This document shows, piece by piece, positions 46,774-54,766 of a DNA stretch of 64,000 nt. Origin of the DNA: Erythrobacter longus. GTDB taxonomy: Bacteria > Pseudomonadota > Alphaproteobacteria > Sphingomonadales > Sphingomonadaceae. Both the position numbers and the translations under genes were made by a program. The stretch lies in NCBI RefSeq assembly GCF_000715015.1, contig NZ_JMIW01000003.1, forward strand, positions 434,001 to 498,000, written 5' to 3'. A model generated the notes under the pieces. The model saw only the letters and a program-made list of their open reading frames with translations. It was not told the DNA's origin and searched no databases. Every line of letters starts with the position of its first letter. The first letter of the stretch is position 1.

Positions 46774-47064
46774 ATGGTTGCCAGATTAGAAAGTGTCGGG
46801 GTTACCTCAGACCCGCAGACCGTCGATAAGTTTGGCGAGCTCGTTAACGCTCGCGGAGTTTCTCGCTCCGAAGTAATCCCGATTGCCTTGGATACCGGAG
46901 TACCGCTGCTCAAACTTATTATGGCGCCTAACGCCGAGCGCGCCCTTGCCATCCTTAAGCATACGCAGCCTGCGCTTTCGCTTCCTGTCGAGCGGCCATG
47001 TCCTAAGGACTTCAACGAACTTATAGATCAGGCCTTGTCCAACGTGCGTGAATGTCATGCATGA
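46774..47064 (+). CDS. small RHH-like protein of unknown function
   Basis: 96-residue protein. The start ATG 46774 follows a GGGAG SD. The middle part, VDKFGELVNARGVSRSEVIPIALDTG, has the spacing of a ribbon-helix-helix DNA-binding domain (strand, helix A, turn, helix B). The end overlaps the AlpA-like gene. It may regulate element functions; no family could be named with certainty. Confidence 0.55.
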   Translation: MVARLESVGVTSDPQTVDKFGELVNARGVSRSEVIPIALDTGVPLLKLIMAPNAERALAILKHTQPALSLPVERPCPKDFNELIDQALSNVRECHA

Positions 47065-47296
47065 TCACAATTTTAGTAGCAGTTCTTCAGACAACCCTGA
47101 ACGCGTCAGACCGCCCCGGCTTATTCGGTTACCTGAGGTGATGGATCGAGTTGGTCTTCGGCGAACCGCGGTGTACGAGCGCGTTAAAGAAGGTGAGTTT
47201 CCCAAACCGCGATCGCTTGGTCCTAGGTGCTCAGTCTGGGTCGAGTCAGAAATAGATGAATGGGTGAACCGAGTGATCGATGATGGGCGTTCATAA
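47057..47296 (+). CDS. AlpA family DNA-binding protein
   Basis: 79 residues from ATG 47057 (GTG 47048 possible). LIRLPEVMDRVGLRRTAVYERV is the MerR/AlpA-type helix-turn-helix followed by EGEFPKPRSLGPRCSVW and WVESEIDEWV, the family wing and C-terminal helix. AlpA proteins of P4-like elements activate or repress integrase and act as excisionases. Overlaps the preceding RHH-like gene by eight bases, so the two are probably made together. Confidence 0.85.
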   Translation: MHDHNFSSSSSDNPERVRPPRLIRLPEVMDRVGLRRTAVYERVKEGEFPKPRSLGPRCSVWVESEIDEWVNRVIDDGRS

Positions 47297-47522
47297 GCAC
47301 CGATCACGTGATGGTTGCGATAAGAAGAGCTTAGGTTTCGCTCCACAACCATTCGTGCCGGCTGCACACTGTCCACTAGTGGCCTCGCTAAAGTAAGAAA
47401 GTAGACATTCGCTTATTGGCTGGAGACGGATTGTCCGCTTAGCCAATCCCCTTAACAGCGGAGAAGCCAGGATTGAGGGGAAAAGAAGAGAGGGAAGGAA
47501 AGGGCGATGAAAGGAGAGGACT

Positions 47523-48428
47523 ATGTATGTCGCGCTGCGCCCAACCCAGCACACCATCGACATCGTCGCGGCACTACGCGGCAAATGGCACGGCGCTTAC
47601 GCGCTGTGCCATTGTCCGGCGCACGATGATCGCAAGCCCTCTCTGTCGATCCGGCAAGGCCATAAAGGAATTCTAGTCCATTGTTTCGCAGGGTGTGAGC
47701 CTCAAGATGTGCTCCGCGAGATTGCACGCCCACCTGCAGGTGGGCGTCCCAATGTGCAGACGTCGGGCACCTATGCCGCTCAATCTCGAGGCAATCCGCG
47801 CCGCCTGTGGGAGAGCGGGGTGCCCGTTTCGGGGACGCTGGGTGCCAAATATCTTACCGGACGCCATCTTCCGGTCGACCTTCCCGACATACGCTTTCAT
47901 CCCCGCTGCCCGCTCGGACCCAAGCCGCGTACACGCTACCTACCAGCCCTGCTGATCGCATTGCGAGAGGGACTCGAGCTTAAGGCTGTCCAGCGCATCT
48001 TCCTTGATGCAGATACAGCGCGCTATTCGGTCAAGATGCTGCTCGGCAGGCCGGGAAGGGCGACCTGGCGGGCAGGGGGATCAGCCCGAACGCTTGCGCT
48101 CGCCGAAGGCTTCGAGGATGCCGCCGCGTTTACCAAGCTGACCCGCATCCCTTGCTGGGCCGCGCTGGGCGCAGAACGCCTGCCGCGACTACGACTTCCC
48201 GATGACCTCGATCACCTCATCCTGGCGCCCGACTACGACAGGGCGGGACGGTTTGCGGCGCGCAAAGCGAAAGCCGTTTATCGTCGGCCAGGGCTTACGA
48301 TCGAGACACACTATCCGCGGCCCTTTAAAGATTGGGCGGCGATAAACGAGCGGCTCGTCGAGCGAGACTGGCCCACAACAAAGGCAAGCGGGCGCTTGTC
48401 ATTCTTGTCTCATACGAGCGATTCTTAG
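47523..48428 (+). CDS. CHC2 zinc finger / Toprim primase-like protein
   Basis: 301 residues. N-terminal zinc-binding segment CHCPAHDDRKPSLSI ... VHCFAGC (residues 29-58) as in DnaG-type CHC2 domains; C-terminal Toprim domain with LALAEGFEDAAAF (~195) and LILAPDYDRAG (~240) supplying the Glu and DxD acidic residues. There is no helicase part, so this is the small plasmid/ICE primase type acting in element replication or conjugal priming. SD AGGAGAGG is 3 bases before ATG 47523. A 22-bp perfect palindrome lies in its coding DNA. Confidence 0.88.
   Translation: MYVALRPTQHTIDIVAALRGKWHGAYALCHCPAHDDRKPSLSIRQGHKGILVHCFAGCEPQDVLREIARPPAGGRPNVQTSGTYAAQSRGNPRRLWESGVPVSGTLGAKYLTGRHLPVDLPDIRFHPRCPLGPKPRTRYLPALLIALREGLELKAVQRIFLDADTARYSVKMLLGRPGRATWRAGGSARTLALAEGFEDAAAFTKLTRIPCWAALGAERLPRLRLPDDLDHLILAPDYDRAGRFAARKAKAVYRRPGLTIETHYPRPFKDWAAINERLVERDWPTTKASGRLSFLSHTSDS
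47726..47747. repeat. 22-bp perfect palindrome inside the primase-like gene
   Basis: Half-site ACGCCCACCTG, followed directly by its reverse complement. The central ten bases, ACCTGCAGGT, are the same as in the 26-bp palindrome at 57938-57963, the only other perfect palindrome of this size I found in the element. It codes for ARPPAGGRP in the primase. Confidence 0.7.
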
Positions 48429-48620
48429 GTTTCCGGGATCGGCGGCGGCATTCAGACTGCCTCGTTGCCGCATGAGTACCAACGCCAATGTCTGGCAGTG
48501 GGGTGGGGAGAGGAAGGTCTGCATTCGGCAGCGACTATCGAGAAGTGGCTGCTAAAATTCTATCACGATCAACCAATAACCGGCATTGTTAGTGAAGGAG
48601 CTTTTTGATATTTTTTGACA

Positions 48621-49169
48621 ATGAGTATCCAAACCTCTCTCAAAGATCGACCCCAGCTAACCACAGAAAACCTCCTACTCCGGCGCCCGAATGAAGACGA
48701 TATCGGCGCAATCATTGATGCCGTAGGAGATTGGGAGGTCGCATGCCGTTTGGCTCGTGTACCGCACCCTTATGGCGAAGAAGATGCGCGCTTCTTCTTG
48801 GAACATGTAGTTCCCAGCGAATGGACGTGGGCCATAACTCTCAAGGGGTCAGACCAGCTTATTGGTGCGGTAGGACTAACGCCAGAAGAGACCGCAGATA
48901 CAGCTGAATTAGGGTACTGGTTAGCGAAGCCCTATTGGGGGAGAGGTATCGCGACCGCCGCTGCGCGCGCCGTTGTTTCTTTTGGCCTTGACCAGTTGCG
49001 CCTTCCTTTCATCAAGTCTGGTTACTTCGTAGAAAACCCAACTTCAGGCCGCGTTCTTCAGAAGCTCGGATTCGTTGAAACTGCTCGCGCAACGCGTGCT
49101 TGTCTTGCAATGGGTAGAGACGATGTACCTTCCGTCGAAATGAGATTGGAGCCAAGTGAGCAGTTATAG
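48621..49169 (+). CDS. GNAT family N-acetyltransferase (RimJ-like)
   Basis: 182 residues of the RimJ/RimL-like GNAT group. LTTENLLLRRPNEDD near the N-terminus, acetyl-CoA loop YWGRGIATAAARAVVSFG near residue 115, and NPTSGRVLQKLGFVETA near 150 are standard. The substrate is unknown. Base composition is more AT-rich than in the neighbouring element genes, which suggests a separate acquisition. ATG 48621; TTG 48615 would add two residues. Confidence 0.88.
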   Translation: MSIQTSLKDRPQLTTENLLLRRPNEDDIGAIIDAVGDWEVACRLARVPHPYGEEDARFFLEHVVPSEWTWAITLKGSDQLIGAVGLTPEETADTAELGYWLAKPYWGRGIATAAARAVVSFGLDQLRLPFIKSGYFVENPTSGRVLQKLGFVETARATRACLAMGRDDVPSVEMRLEPSEQL

Positions 49170-49259
49170 AGAGCGACTGATTCGAGCGCTCCGATTCGAT
49201 CAATTACCGTCCGCTAATGGGTCGGAAGCTGCCACAGCGAGTCAGTCTGGATGCCGCCG

Positions 49260-50114
49260 CTATTCCGAGTTGTCTGGTCGTAAGGGAAAACTCGCCAGTT
49301 GCGCTCTACGAAATGGGTTTCGCGTTTCGCGTGGACGGCGCGATCGAAAACGAGAGTGCGTGCCGCTGAGACTGGCGAGTATCACGCGGACATAGCTTCG
49401 GGTTTCACGGAAAGGCGGAACCCCGCCATACTTTTCAACCCGACCCGGACCTGCGTTATACGCAGCAAGAGCGAGATCCCACGACCCAAAACGGTCGAGC
49501 TGCTCGCGCAGATATCGCGCCCCTCCGCGAAGGTTTTCTAGCGGATCCCATGGATCGGAAACATTGAGATATCGCGCTGTTCCGGGCATCAGCTGCGCCA
49601 TACCCATAGCACCGGCGTGGCTTTTGGCGAATGGCCGATAGCGGCTTTCCTGCGACACCAGTGCGTCGAATAAGCGAACCGGCACGGCCGCCTCGCATGC
49701 GGCTGTAAGAATGTGATCGAAGAATAGGCGGCGACGTGCTTGCGCTTCTGCAGAGATATCGAGCCGCGGGAAGTAGCCATGCGTCAGACAATCAGGATCG
49801 GCGGCATGCGCCGGTTGGGCCGGTCTCCTCGTCTCGAATACTGATCGTTCTCCTCGCATCCAAGCTGGAACATAGGGGCGAACAGATGGCGTGCCTAAGT
49901 CGATGGATGTGTTCTCGAATGGATTACTGGAAGATGGAGGTTGAGCGTCCGAGATCGTCGGACTTTCAATAGGCCCAGGCTCGGGCTCTCGTCCGGGAAT
50001 CAGCAAACGGAAAGATACAGGCTCTCGCAGCGTAAACTGCTCAAGACTTGCTTCCTGCGCCGCCGCCACCTGACTGGAGAGAGCAACCAGCGCGGTCAAA
50101 ATCAATTTTTTCAT
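49260..50114 (-). CDS. lytic transglycosylase, VirB1-like
   Basis: 284 residues from ATG 50114. Signal peptide ([19 protein letters not shown]), a Pro/Ser-rich linker, then an SLT domain: [15 protein letters not shown] has the catalytic Glu near residue 160, then [16 protein letters not shown] and [18 protein letters not shown]. In conjugative elements such proteins open the peptidoglycan for a type IV pilus. It is the only secretion-related gene in the window and reads opposite to its neighbours. Confidence 0.9.
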   Translation of the reverse strand: MKKLILTALVALSSQVAAAQEASLEQFTLREPVSFRLLIPGREPEPGPIESPTISDAQPPSSSNPFENTSIDLGTPSVRPYVPAWMRGERSVFETRRPAQPAHAADPDCLTHGYFPRLDISAEAQARRRLFFDHILTAACEAAVPVRLFDALVSQESRYRPFAKSHAGAMGMAQLMPGTARYLNVSDPWDPLENLRGGARYLREQLDRFGSWDLALAAYNAGPGRVEKYGGVPPFRETRSYVRVILASLSGTHSRFRSRRPRETRNPFRRAQLASFPLRPDNSE

Positions 50115-50272
50115 TACCACACCTTTCGGCGTGGTTTGAGCATCGCATCGTTATGCTAGCCAAGCGAGCATGCGCGAACAAGCACTGTTTTGCACTGCTC
50201 ACGCTTAGTCGCCAGACGTTCCCTCTGCATATGCCCTCTCCTGCGGCTGCCCGAACGTACCTGACCTCCTGA

Positions 50273-50289
50273 AAAGAGAAGGGGGAGGG
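50273..50289 (+). promoter_or_regulatory. 17-bp leader motif before the methyltransferase-helicase gene
   Basis: AAAGAGAAGGGGGAGGG, identical in all 17 bases to 61422-61438 upstream of the ParB-like gene. In both places it stands 31-49 bases before the start codon. It may be a regulator site or a purine-rich translation enhancer; its nature is inference. Confidence 0.6.
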
Positions 50290-50319
50290 GGTGCTGTGTC
50301 TAATCCCAGGAGCAGCGCC

Positions 50320-53300
50320 ATGAACGATCTCTTCACGCCCATTCGCATCAGCCTTGAAGACGCAATCCACGCTATCGCCAAACGCATCGCCACGTGTACG
50401 CTCGACAAGCCTGCATTGTTTGAAACGATGCGGGCGCTCAATGGCGGCGATGCCGCCGATGGCAAATGGTCCCAGCGTGACGCCTATGACCTTATAGAAG
50501 CGGGGTTGGTGCGGCACCTGATGGACAGTCCGGCACTGCGCACACGCGATGACATTGCGCGCATCTCCGAACTAGCAGAGGCGCTTCCGACCCAGACCGT
50601 GCGCAGCGAAGACCAGATCCGTTGGCAGCAATTCTCAACGCCAGCTGATCTGGCGGCGCTGATGGTAAATCTCGCGCAGCCGCGCGCCGAGGATGTGGTG
50701 CTTGAGCCCAGCGCAGGTCACGGGATGCTCGCTGCCATGTTGCCGCCGGTCGCCGCACTGCACCTTAACGAGATCGATCCCAAGCGCCGCGCCAAGCTCG
50801 CCGCGCTGTTTCCGCAGGCCGACCTCACCGATTTCGACGGCGCCATGCTGACCTCGTTACTTCCCTCAAAGATCAAACCCAGCCTCATCCTGATGAACCC
50901 TCCGTTCGCGCGCTCCAAGGGTAGAGGCGTTGATCCGCATGCAGCCGTGCGCCATCTGCGCTCCGGAATTGCAAAAGCTAGGCCCGGAGCAAGGATCGTC
51001 GCCATCATGCCCGATGGGTTCATCACGTCAGCCAAGATGATGCCGATCTATCAGCAGACTTTGGCAGGCTGTACGGTGGTTACCTCTTGTCGCCTTGCTT
51101 CCTGTTATCGCAAGCAAGGCACGAGCGTGGCGGTGCGGCTCTATGTTATCGATAAGCGCCCCGGCACTATCAAGCCATCGGTGATTTGCCGCAATACGGT
51201 CGCCGAGCTCTGCGAGGCGGTGGCGATCACTCCGCGTGCCAGTTTAGAGGCAGCAGATCCTACACGGGTCGTTCCTCCGCACAATCCAAGCGGTTCGCTG
51301 TTCAAAGCGGTCCGCTCTGCCAAGCAGAGTACCTCAGAGCGAGTTAGGCAGAAGCCAGCCGCCAAATCTTCTGCTGTCGCACCGCTCGACTACAAGACGC
51401 TGCAGACACCGCGCCCCTTGGGCAAGCAGGCTGGCGTCTATCTGCCATACCGCCCGAGCCGGATCGATATTGCTGGTTCAGGCGAGCATCCCACACCCTT
51501 GGTGGAATCGGTCGCGATGGGTTCCATCCCCGCGCCCGTGCCCGATTACGTCCCGAATCTGCCCAAGCGGCTTGTCGAGGAGGAAGCGCTCTCCGAAGCG
51601 CAGCTTGAAACGGTGATTTATGCCGGGAGCGCGTGGCAGCAATTCTTGCCCGGTCGCTTCAAGCCTTCGGAAGAGGGCGTCGGTCTCACGCTCGCCCCCG
51701 ATGGCGAGGCTTACCGCAAGGGATACTTTCTTGGCGATGGGACCGGGGCGGGGAAGGGCAGGCAGATCGCAGGCTGCATTCTCGATTCTTGGCTCGCCGG
51801 GTGTCGCCGTGCGGTCTGGGTCTCGAAAAACGAGAGCCTGCTTGAGGATGCCCGCCGCGACTGGCAGGCGCTCGGTGGATTGCCCGCGGACATCCAGCCG
51901 CTCTCGAACTGGAAGATCGATCAACCTGTACCGTTCAGGGAGGGTATCCTGTTCGTCACCTATCCCACGCTTCGCAGCCAAAGGCAGGACGCTACCCGCC
52001 TTGATCAGCTGTTCGCCTGGGCGGGGGAAGATTTCGATGGCGTGATAGCCTTCGATGAAAGCCATGAAATGGGCGGGGTTGCGGGCGGTGAGGGCATGCG
52101 CGGCAAGCAGGGCGGCTCGCAGCAGGGCATTGCCGGCGTGCTCCTGCAAAACCGTCTGCCCAAGGCGAGGGTCCTCTACGCTTCAGCCACTGGAGCGTCG
52201 GACGTTAACAATCTCGCCTATGCCGTGCGGCTTGGCCTGTGGGGGCCGGAAACTGGCTTTGCGTCGCGTGAGGAGTTCATCGGCCAAATCCGTGGCGGCG
52301 GGATCGCGGCCATGGAAGTGGTCTCGCGCGATCTAAAAGCTCTCGGCCTCTATCAGGCGCGCGCACTCAGCTTTGCCGGTGTTGAGTATGAGGTGCTCAA
52401 GCACGACCTGACGCCCGAACAGACACACATCTATGACGCCTATGCCCATGCCTGGGCGATCATCCATCAGAATATGGAAGCCGCGCTAGAAGCCACTGGC
52501 GTCGTCGATGATATTGCCGGCGAGACGCTCAATTCGGGCGCAAAGGCTGCGGCGCGCTCGCGGTTCGAAAGCTGCAAGCAGCGCTTCTTCAATCAGGTTC
52601 TGCTCTCGATGAAGCTTCCGAGCCTGATTGCTGCAGTCGACGCGCATTTGGCCAAGGACATGTCGGTCGTCATTCAGCTGGTCTCAACCGCCGAGAGCAT
52701 TCTCGATCGCCGCCTGGATGCGCTGTCACCAGAAGAGCGCGCGCATCTCGAAATCGATCTCTCCCCTCGCGAGAACGTCATCGACTATCTTGAGCGCGCC
52801 TTTCCGACCCAGCAGATGCAGGCCTTCGTAGATGACACCGGCAAGGAGCGTTCGATGCCGATGTTCGACGAGGATGGCCGGCCGGTCCACAACCAGGTGG
52901 CGCTCGAAAGCCGTGCCAGACTCATTGAGCAGCTTTGCGCCATGCCGCCGATCAAACCAGCGCTTGACGGGCTGATCGAGCACTATGGTCCCGACCGCAT
53001 CGCCGAGGTGACCGGGCGCACCAAGCGGCTTGTGCCGCAATCGGATGGTTCGCAAAGACTCGAAAGCCGCTCGAAGCGCACCAACCAGTCGGAGACCGAG
53101 CAGTTTATGGATGGCCGCAAGCGCGTCCTCATCTTCAGCGATGCGGGCGGCACCGGGCGTTCTTACCATGCTAGCCTTGATGCTCAGAACCAGCAGCGTC
53201 GGGTTCATTTCCTGCTCGAGCCAGGCTGGCGCGCCGACCGCGCTATCCAAGGGCTCGGACGCACGCACCGCACGCATCAGACTGCGACGCCGCTCTTCCG

Positions 53301-54546
53301 CCCGGTCACGACCGACTGCAAGGGCGAGCTGCGCTTTACCAGCACCATCGCACGGCGCCTGGACAGTCTGGGCGCTCTAACACGCGGGCAGCGCCAAACC
53401 GGCGGACAAAACCTCTTTGATCCGGCCGACAATCTCGAAAGCGAATACGCCAAGGCCGCGCTCGTGACTTGGTTCCATCTGCTCAGCAGCGGCAAGCTGG
53501 CAAGCGCGACGCTGCTTGATTTTGAAAGGCGCTCAGGACTTAAATTAACAGGCGAGGGCGGGGTGCTAGTAGATGATTTGCCTCCGATCCAGCGCTGGCT
53601 CAACCGCATTCTTGCGTTACCGATAGACATGCAGAACGCGATCTTCGATGAGTTCTTAGGATTAGTCGAAGCGCGGGTCGCCGCTGCGCGCGAGGCTGGT
53701 CGACTCGATGTCGGGGTTGAGACCGTGCAGGTTGAAAGTGCGCACGTCGAAGAAGACCGGGTGCTACGGACGGATGAGCGCACCGGTGCGACCTCGCACC
53801 TCTTGACCCTTTCGCTGACTAGCAAGGTGAAGCCCATGCCGCTGTCGCGTGTGCTGGAAAGGCGCGAATGGACTACCAATCCGCGCCTCATGCGCAACGC
53901 TAAGAGCAGGCGGGTCGCGCTCGCCGAAGACGCACGCAGTTTCATGGAGGACGACGGTACGGTGGTGCCACGCGTGTTAATTACGCGGCCAACTCGCCGG
54001 GAGTACCGACTGCTCGCCGATCTTAAAGAAAGCGCATGGGAGCCGTGCGGCGAAGGCGAGTTCAGCAAGCTTTGGGAGGCCGAGGTCAAAGATGCTGGAA
54101 GTCGGGGGCGGACCGAAACGGTTTATCTCGCTACAGGGCTTCTACTTCCAATCTGGTCTTCGCTGCCCAAAGACCGGCTTGCGGTACACAGGATTGTTGA
54201 TGAGGCAGGGCAGAGCTGGCTTGGTAGGATTGTCGAAGATGCCGATGTTCCGGGATTGCTGAAGACGTTCGGAGTAGAGGCCGAGTTCAAGCTGACGCCC
54301 AATGCGATCGTCGCTGCGGTACAGCAGGGTAAGCCTATCAAAATCGAGCGACCATTCGCGATGACCATCAAGCGCTCGCTTGTGGCGAGCGAGCAGCGGA
54401 TCGAGATTTGCGGCGAGATTGGCGCACAGCTTGAGTGGCTCAAAAGCCTCGGCTGCTTCACCGAGATCATTCAGTACAGGACTCGGGTGTTTGTGCCCAC
54501 AAACCGCTTGTGCGAGGTTTTCGCTCTGATGCTCGCGGGACATTGA
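50320..54546 (+). CDS. N6-DNA methyltransferase / Strawberry-notch-type helicase fusion (DarB-like)
   Basis: 1408 residues from ATG 50320. After a ~110-residue helical N-terminus comes a methyltransferase domain: VVLEPSAGHGMLA (SAM motif I, ~128) and LILMNPPF (catalytic NPPF, ~192), the adenine-N6 type. From ~460 there is a superfamily 2 helicase-like module: GDGTGAGKGRQIAG (Walker A, ~471), AFDESHEM (Walker B, ~578), YASATGASD (motif III) and GLGRTHRTHQ (motif VI, ~977), matching the Strawberry-notch NTPase and its C-terminal helicase domain. A ~350-residue C-terminal region is less conserved. The domain order equals that of phage P1 DarB, which protects incoming DNA from type I restriction; such a role on element transfer is inferred. 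It is preceded by a 17-bp motif shared with the ParB-like gene. Confidence 0.88.
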   Translation: MNDLFTPIRISLEDAIHAIAKRIATCTLDKPALFETMRALNGGDAADGKWSQRDAYDLIEAGLVRHLMDSPALRTRDDIARISELAEALPTQTVRSEDQIRWQQFSTPADLAALMVNLAQPRAEDVVLEPSAGHGMLAAMLPPVAALHLNEIDPKRRAKLAALFPQADLTDFDGAMLTSLLPSKIKPSLILMNPPFARSKGRGVDPHAAVRHLRSGIAKARPGARIVAIMPDGFITSAKMMPIYQQTLAGCTVVTSCRLASCYRKQGTSVAVRLYVIDKRPGTIKPSVICRNTVAELCEAVAITPRASLEAADPTRVVPPHNPSGSLFKAVRSAKQSTSERVRQKPAAKSSAVAPLDYKTLQTPRPLGKQAGVYLPYRPSRIDIAGSGEHPTPLVESVAMGSIPAPVPDYVPNLPKRLVEEEALSEAQLETVIYAGSAWQQFLPGRFKPSEEGVGLTLAPDGEAYRKGYFLGDGTGAGKGRQIAGCILDSWLAGCRRAVWVSKNESLLEDARRDWQALGGLPADIQPLSNWKIDQPVPFREGILFVTYPTLRSQRQDATRLDQLFAWAGEDFDGVIAFDESHEMGGVAGGEGMRGKQGGSQQGIAGVLLQNRLPKARVLYASATGASDVNNLAYAVRLGLWGPETGFASREEFIGQIRGGGIAAMEVVSRDLKALGLYQARALSFAGVEYEVLKHDLTPEQTHIYDAYAHAWAIIHQNMEAALEATGVVDDIAGETLNSGAKAAARSRFESCKQRFFNQVLLSMKLPSLIAAVDAHLAKDMSVVIQLVSTAESILDRRLDALSPEERAHLEIDLSPRENVIDYLERAFPTQQMQAFVDDTGKERSMPMFDEDGRPVHNQVALESRARLIEQLCAMPPIKPALDGLIEHYGPDRIAEVTGRTKRLVPQSDGSQRLESRSKRTNQSETEQFMDGRKRVLIFSDAGGTGRSYHASLDAQNQQRRVHFLLEPGWRADRAIQGLGRTHRTHQTATPLFRPVTTDCKGELRFTSTIARRLDSLGALTRGQRQTGGQNLFDPADNLESEYAKAALVTWFHLLSSGKLASATLLDFERRSGLKLTGEGGVLVDDLPPIQRWLNRILALPIDMQNAIFDEFLGLVEARVAAAREAGRLDVGVETVQVESAHVEEDRVLRTDERTGATSHLLTLSLTSKVKPMPLSRVLERREWTTNPRLMRNAKSRRVALAEDARSFMEDDGTVVPRVLITRPTRREYRLLADLKESAWEPCGEGEFSKLWEAEVKDAGSRGRTETVYLATGLLLPIWSSLPKDRLAVHRIVDEAGQSWLGRIVEDADVPGLLKTFGVEAEFKLTPNAIVAAVQQGKPIKIERPFAMTIKRSLVASEQRIEICGEIGAQLEWLKSLGCFTEIIQYRTRVFVPTNRLCEVFALMLAGH

Positions 54547-54766
54547 ACAGTGTCAAATGCTGGGCCGTCTTCGGACAGTCCGGTTCTAGCTGTGGGAATC
54601 CAGAAAGCTGACATTCGGCAACAAACCTAAACCGGGCAAGAAGGTTCGGCAGATCGCTCAAAGCCACCCAGGCATTGTCAGGCGAGCGCCTAGCCACCAC
54701 CCTATTGATCCATTTACTCAGTTCCATACTGGGCTCTGCGCTGAATATCCCTATTGCGGCGCGGCT

